Positions 4,694 to 5,522 of a stretch of 5,522 nucleotides of DNA are shown here, piece by piece. A program made the translations under genes and the position numbers. Origin of the DNA: Kordiimonadaceae bacterium. GTDB taxonomy: Bacteria; Pseudomonadota; Alphaproteobacteria; Sphingomonadales; Kordiimonadaceae. Where the stretch lies: NCBI GenBank assembly GCA_016763495.1, contig JAESTR010000116.1, positions 1 through 5,522 on the forward strand, written 5' to 3'. Below the pieces are notes generated by a model. The model was not told where the DNA came from. It ran no database searches and saw nothing but the letters and a program-made list of their open reading frames with translations. The number at the start of each line of letters is the position of its first letter. Positions within the stretch are counted from its first letter, which is position 1.

Positions 4694-5296
4694 ATGATGC
4701 ACATAACCATTTTGACATTTGATGGTTTTAACGAGCTGGACAGCTTTGTACCCAATACTATCCTCGGGTTAGCCAAGGGCGCAGAGTGGAAAGTTTCTAT
4801 TGCGAGCCCAAATACACACGTTACTTCAATGAATGGTGTGAAAATTGAAGCTCAAGCAACAATTGAGGATGTTAATAAATCGGATGCCGTGCTGATAGGC
4901 AGTGGTATGAAAACCCGCGAAATAGCTGAGAATATCAGCCTGCTTTCTACCTTGAAACTGGACCCTTCCCGTCAACTCATCGCGGCCCAATGCTCTGGGA
5001 CTTATTTGCTTGTGAAAATGGGATTGATAAGACGGGGTCTGCCTGTTTGTACAGACCTTACCACTAAGCCGTTTTTAGAACGTGAAGGTGCTTGTGTTAT
5101 AGATAAGCCTTTCATTGCCCACGGTAATATTGCAACAGCTGGGGGGTGCTTGTCGGCCCAATATCTGTCAGCATGGTTGATTGCTCGAACGCTGGGAATG
5201 GATGCAGCCAAAAAAGCAATATCGTATATAGCGCCGGTTGGTGAAAAAGAGGAATACACCATGAGAATGGTGGCTCATGTTGAACGGTATTTATAG
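4694..5296 (+). CDS. DJ-1/PfpI family protein (class I glutamine-amidotransferase-like)
   Basis: This is a 200-residue single-domain protein of the DJ-1/PfpI superfamily. It shows ITILTFDGFNELD (4-16), the first strand and acidic turn, a central VLIGSG segment (66-71), and AAQCSGTYLL (97-106), the nucleophile elbow with Cys100. Asp16 and Cys100 fall where I recall the catalytic Asp and Cys of Pseudomonas isocyanide hydratase, and the residue after Cys is Ser where that enzyme has Thr. GNIATAGGCLSAQYLSAWL (144-162) is the usual C-terminal helix region of AraC-N-terminal-like and isocyanide-hydratase-like members. There is no C-terminal helix-turn-helix domain, so it is not an AraC regulator. 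Possible roles include hydratase, glyoxalase/chaperone or stress protein. AAAGG (4685-4689) sits 4 nt before the first ATG and 7 nt before a second ATG at 4697, so the start may be one codon later. It lies 51 bp after the M48 gene with no terminator visible, so co-transcription is possible. Confidence 0.85.
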   Translation: MMHITILTFDGFNELDSFVPNTILGLAKGAEWKVSIASPNTHVTSMNGVKIEAQATIEDVNKSDAVLIGSGMKTREIAENISLLSTLKLDPSRQLIAAQCSGTYLLVKMGLIRRGLPVCTDLTTKPFLEREGACVIDKPFIAHGNIATAGGCLSAQYLSAWLIARTLGMDAAKKAISYIAPVGEKEEYTMRMVAHVERYL

Positions 5297-5377
5297 CAGC
5301 ATGTGATTTGGATATGCCCTCAGAATTCTCATTTTTATAGGTATAAATATAAACACATTATCGGTAGGGCGACGTGA

Positions 5378-5522
5378 TTAATTCGAATAATCAAGGCCAA
5401 TGTCTACGGCTGGGGCGGATTGGGTGAGGCGACCTACTGGGATATAGTTTACGCCTGTTTCTGCGATGGCACGAATGGTGGATAGGTTTACGCCGCCGGA
5501 GGCTTCGCAGCTGATGCGGCCA
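5378..5522 (-). CDS. nadC: Nicotinate-nucleotide pyrophosphorylase (quinolinate phosphoribosyltransferase), C-terminal end
   Basis: NadC converts quinolinate and PRPP to nicotinate mononucleotide in de novo NAD synthesis. Only the last 47 residues are in the window; the gene runs off the right edge. Visible is [20 protein letters not shown] followed by [13 protein letters not shown] and VDIGLDYSN, matching the final barrel strands of the family: EASGG binds phosphate, and the G-[VI]-D-x-I-S-x-G-x-L-T-x-S-A block ends the alpha/beta barrel. Here Asn replaces the usual Asp and Pro the usual Ser in that block, both mild changes. The stop TAA is at 5378-5380. It converges with the DJ-1 gene, with 81 bp between them that hold only a weak AT-rich palindrome (TTTATA-GG-TATAAA, 5334-5347) and no GC-rich terminator. 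Confidence 0.93.
   Translation of the reverse strand, partial: GRISCEASGGVNLSTIRAIAETGVNYIPVGRLTQSAPAVDIGLDYSN

Noticed and set aside
3814..4776. Minus-strand frames opposite the M48 protease
   Set aside because: The plus strand encodes an intact lipoprotein with lipobox, HEAAH and ELEAD motifs; the reverse frames are shadows.
5316..5370. GCCCT...AGGGC pair as a terminator between the DJ-1 and nadC genes
   Set aside because: The arms are only 5 bp with a loop over 40 nt and no T run at the correct place.
1..5522. Mobile elements, CRISPR, toxin-antitoxin or defence genes
   Set aside because: No transposase, integrase, array-like regular repeats, tRNA-linked attachment site or defence-family motifs were seen; all recognised genes are core or common metabolic genes.

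Overview
The window reads as an ordinary chromosomal stretch of an alphaproteobacterium with moderate GC content. The evidence is a cysteine-free L32 protein of alphaproteobacterial type, an SDR ending in a DGGQHLAW-like tail placed next to folB and uvrC, and matches to the DnaA, CtrA, IHF and GANTC motifs used in alphaproteobacterial cell-cycle control. A Kordiimonas-like lineage is a guess only. There are no phage, transposon, CRISPR or RNA genes that I can support.

Left part, minus strand (about 1-3007): a compact gene run is read right to left. It holds a CaCA-type calcium/sodium antiporter, a pteridine-reductase-like SDR whose start lies inside the antiporter gene, and folB (dihydroneopterin aldolase), which starts 4 nt after the SDR stop with its ribosome binding site inside the SDR gene. 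After a 373-bp non-coding gap comes the 5' part of uvrC, running off the left edge. The SDR carries the Asp-Tyr-Lys triad and the Arg/His cofactor motifs of PTR1/FolM reductases rather than a classic Ser-Tyr-Lys triad. Together with folB this suggests a small folate/pterin pair. The folB-uvrC gap contains a perfect DnaA box with a degenerate second box, a perfect IHF match, an AT-rich block, a TTAA-N7-TTAA CtrA-type site and several GANTC sites. It is the most interesting non-coding stretch here: either a cell-cycle-controlled uvrC promoter or, less likely, an origin-like element.

Middle (3008-3543): a 536-bp divergent intergenic region holds the probable antiporter promoter, a strong 12-bp hairpin, three copies of TGAATTAG, and two tiny overlapping open frames of doubtful reality.

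Right part, plus strand (3544-5296): rpmF (L32) is followed by a strong intrinsic terminator. Next come an M48 zinc-metalloprotease lipoprotein with its own candidate promoter and a DJ-1/PfpI-family protein with a nucleophile-elbow cysteine. At the right edge, on the minus strand and convergent with the DJ-1 gene, lies the 3' end of nadC (quinolinate phosphoribosyltransferase).

No clearly new multi-gene system is visible. The most promising leads are the regulatory cluster upstream of uvrC and the PTR1-like SDR/folB pair.
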